This document shows, piece after piece, positions 15,877 through 16,316 of a DNA stretch of 16,316 nucleotides. A model generated the notes under the pieces. That model worked only from the letters and a program-made list of their open reading frames with translations, ran no database searches and had not been told where the DNA came from. This DNA is from Pseudomonadota bacterium (GTDB lineage Bacteria > Pseudomonadota > Gammaproteobacteria > Acidiferrobacterales > UBA6901): positions 1 to 16,316 of the forward strand of contig JAJXUF010000072.1 in assembly GCA_021783175.1 (NCBI GenBank). The letters are read 5' to 3'. The stretch's first letter is position 1. Each line of letters begins with the position of its first letter. A program made the translations under genes and the position numbers.

Positions 15877-16316
15877 GTGACGCCGTCTGCCATATTCGAT
15901 GCAAGAAATAACGGGACAGTGCCGGCGCCGATGTGCTGGGTGTTAAGCGACGGCAAACCGGGTATGGAAAACCAGTGTCTGGGTCTGGCTGAGGCGCTTG
16001 CCGTGCAAGCTGAACGCAAGCACGTCTAACCCGGGCTTCCCCTGGAAATGGCTGCCCTCCAGTTGTGGCTCGCGCCCTTGCGGTCGGGCCGCCAGAGCAG
16101 CGACGCGTCGCGACCACCCTGGCCTGATCTGCTGATCGCAACCGGACGGGCAACCGTCGCCCCGGCAATTGCCGTCCGGCGGGCGAGCGGCGGCCGGACC
16201 TTTACCGTTCAAATCCAGAATCCGCGCGTATCCCTCGACCAATTCGATCTGGTGGTGCCCCCCGCGCCATGATTGCTGCACCGGGTTCAATGTGTTTTCC
16301 ACGCGCGGTGCATTGC
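15877..16316 (+). pseudogene. ELM1-family protein gene, frameshifted and cut by window edge
   Basis: Pieced together from two frames, the product follows the bacterial Mito_fiss_Elm1 (PF06258) pattern: CWVLSDGKPGMENQCLGLAEAL, then PGFPWKWLP, LWLAPLRS, PWPDLLIATGRATVAPAIA, GGRTFTVQIQNPRV, FDLVVPP and RHD...NVFSTRGAL. Three single-base changes break it. An extra base at about 16024 brings an in-frame TAA at 16027-16029. A missing base near 16061 restores the first frame. An extra C in the six-C run at 16258-16263 leads to TGA at 16270. The start could be GTG at 15877 or 15919, or ATG at 15931; none has a strong ribosome site. The biochemical role in bacteria is not established. Frame errors could be true decay or sequencing mistakes. 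Confidence 0.75.

Overview
The window looks like chromosomal DNA from a moderately GC-rich, non-enteric gammaproteobacterium. The support is gene order and protein similarity: aroQ-accB-accC-prmA beside dsbD-cutA and close to groES-groEL is a classic gammaproteobacterial neighbourhood. The glnE-ilvE-small zinc-finger-ELM1 order also fits proteobacteria. The species cannot be named from the sequence alone.

Left block (1-5777, all minus strand). Reading in the direction of transcription, the genes are cutA, dsbD, a TlpA-like thioredoxin, then after a 201-base gap aroQ, accB, accC and the first 16 codons of prmA, which is cut by the window edge. cutA/dsbD and dsbD/tlpA overlap by ATGA, so these three are translationally coupled. 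They form a periplasmic thiol-reduction unit with a metal-tolerance protein. aroQ/accB/accC is a shikimate and fatty-acid unit; a possible promoter lies just upstream of aroQ. The DsbD is unusual: it has two tandem N-terminal periplasmic domains, each with its own Cys pair, and a His-rich membrane loop.

Middle block (5778-8600). About 2.8 kb of mostly non-conserved DNA separates cutA from groES, which lie close together in many relatives. It holds an orphan plus-strand intrinsic terminator preceded by a structured segment (possible small RNA), a possible 51-codon gene with a TATAAT box and ribosome binding site, one exported beta-propeller-like protein of unknown function on the minus strand, and short degraded-looking open frames.

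Chaperonin block (8601-10800, plus). groES-groEL is preceded by a promoter that overlaps a perfect CIRCE operator (9-9-9 inverted repeat), so HrcA control is expected. The promoter also carries CCCC just ahead of the -10 box, which resembles a sigma-32 site. A strong intrinsic terminator ends the operon.

Right block (10869-16316). A CCoAOMT-type O-methyltransferase (minus) converges on groEL and diverges from glnE. glnE (bifunctional GlnA adenylyltransferase), ilvE (branched-chain aminotransferase) and a small zf-CHCC protein run on the plus strand. They are followed at the window edge by an ELM1-family gene broken by three single-base frame changes.

No tRNA, rRNA, insertion sequence or CRISPR array was seen. 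The most unusual items are the double-headed DsbD, the orphan terminator/sRNA candidate, the hybrid CIRCE promoter and the broken ELM1 gene.
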